Of a DNA stretch of 6,721 bases, positions 6,173 to 6,721 are shown one piece after another (position 1 is the first letter of the stretch; each line of letters begins with the position of its first letter). This DNA comes from Planctomycetota bacterium (GTDB lineage: Bacteria > Planctomycetota > Phycisphaerae > UBA1845 > PWPN01). The position numbers were made by a program, and so were the translations under genes. The stretch covers positions 904,875 through 911,595 of the forward strand of contig CP070790.1 in the NCBI GenBank assembly GCA_020346805.1, given 5' to 3'. The notes below the pieces were generated by a model. That model was not told the origin of the DNA and did not search any database. It saw only the letters and a list, made by a program, of their open reading frames with translations.

Positions 6173-6180
6173 CTATAATA
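6173..6180 (-). promoter_or_regulatory. Possible -10 element of the exported-protein gene
   Basis: The minus strand has TATTATAG (TATTAT matches consensus in 5 of 6 positions) about 40 bp before the ATG, within a very AT-rich intergenic region. No convincing -35 box sits 16-18 bp upstream, so this is a weak call. Confidence 0.3.
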
Positions 6181-6250
6181 AAAGACACAACACAATGAAA
6201 ATAGTTTGCAATGTTAATTATTTACATATGATAAAAATTGTTATTTTCTT

Positions 6251-6273
6251 AAGTACTTTATTTTAAAACACTT
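6251..6273 (-). terminator. Weak AT-rich hairpin downstream of the UbiD-family gene
   Basis: The minus-strand RNA can pair AAGTGTTTTA with TAAAGTACTT around a 3-nt loop, with two G-U wobbles that would be mismatches on the other strand. The stem is AT-rich and followed by A-rich rather than T-rich sequence, so termination activity is uncertain. It lies 15 bp after the stop at 6289. Confidence 0.25.
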
Positions 6274-6288
6274 ATGAGATTAGGGGTA

Positions 6289-6721
6289 TCAATCGAGGCC
6301 CAATTCCGCCCATCGGCGGGTGACTTGTTTTTTGATTTTGTCGGACATGGTAAGTTCTGTGGGCCATCGCCGGATGGTACCTTCGCCGGGGATTTTTCTG
6401 GTGGCATCCAGGCCCATTTTGCTGCCGGTACCTTCGTAGGGGGCGGCGTGGTCGAGGATATCTAGCGGGCCGTCGGCGATTACGGTATCGCGTCGTGGAT
6501 CGACGTTGGCCCCAATATGGAATAGGACATCCTGTTCGTTGTGCACGTCAACATGTTCGTCGACCACGACAATAAATTTGCTGAACATCATCTGCCCGGC
6601 ACCCCATATACTGTGAATGACTTTGCGGGCCTGGTAAGGGTACTGCTTGCGTATCTTTACGAAGGCGAAGTTATGAAAGGCTCCGAACATGGGCAGGTGA
6701 TAGTCGATAACATCAGGCACG
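6289..6721 (-). CDS. ubiD: UbiD-family prenylated-FMN-dependent decarboxylase, C-terminal part (runs off the right edge)
   Basis: Only the last 144 or so residues are in the window; family members are usually about 450-600 residues, so the N-terminal two thirds, with the prenyl-FMN site, lie beyond 6721. In visible numbering the diagnostic C-terminal signatures are IVVVDEHVDVHN (50-61), NVDPRRDTVI (72-81) and GSKMGLDATRK (99-109), which correspond closely to E. coli UbiD. The family performs reversible non-oxidative decarboxylation of aromatic or unsaturated acids. In ubiquinone makers the substrate is polyprenyl-hydroxybenzoate; in bacteria using the futalosine route a homologue acts late in menaquinone synthesis. 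If the host is an anaerobic or facultative planctomycete, the menaquinone role is the more likely, but the fragment cannot decide. The codon at 6720 is an internal GTG, not the start. The gene ends with TGA and is followed by about 155 bp before the next gene. Confidence 0.92.
   Translation of the reverse strand, partial: VPDVIDYHLPMFGAFHNFAFVKIRKQYPYQARKVIHSIWGAGQMMFSKFIVVVDEHVDVHNEQDVLFHIGANVDPRRDTVIADGPLDILDHAAPYEGTGSKMGLDATRKIPGEGTIRRWPTELTMSDKIKKQVTRRWAELGLD

Noticed and set aside
5634..6266. A 210-codon plus-strand frame opposite the exported-protein gene.
   Set aside because: The minus-strand gene has a signal peptide, strong Shine-Dalgarno and terminator; the plus-strand translation is low in coding character and runs through the intergenic region.

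Overview
The window looks like ordinary chromosomal DNA from a bacterium of moderate GC content, most plausibly a planctomycete of the Phycisphaerae type. That assignment is inference: it rests on the style of the exported Trp/Tyr-rich protein, the UbiD-family decarboxylase and several lineage-specific hypothetical proteins, and no rRNA or other marker gene is present. I see no insertion sequence, phage gene, CRISPR array, tRNA or rRNA.

Left to right, the minus strand carries a very large multi-spanning GT-C-type glycosyltransferase-like membrane protein (70-2640, GTG start with a good ribosome binding site). A short gap of about 190 bp follows. Next, also on the minus strand, is a type 4 iron-sulfur uracil-DNA glycosylase (2828-3598), whose true start lies well inside its longest open frame. 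A 263-bp divergent region with overlapping candidate promoters separates it from two plus-strand genes of unknown function: a small basic protein (3862-4173) and a protein with two CxxC pairs that suggest a zinc ribbon (4334-4966).

From 4967 to 5480 there is no confident gene. The interval is bounded by two strong GC-rich hairpins (5013-5049 and 5414-5446) and holds one doubtful minus-strand open frame. To its right are a secreted or periplasmic protein with a clear signal peptide and VWVP/GYW-type repeats (5481-6134, minus) and the C-terminal end of a UbiD-family decarboxylase that runs off the right edge (6289-6721, minus).

The genes do not form an obvious single pathway: DNA repair, envelope glycosylation, an exported protein and prenyl-FMN decarboxylation appear as separate transcription units. 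I could not find a convincing new multi-gene system. The observation most worth pursuing is that the large membrane protein appears to contain a second, diverged copy of its own transmembrane glycosyltransferase core, offset by about 301 residues. Next in interest is the hairpin-bounded interval around 5050-5413, which could encode a small RNA or small protein.
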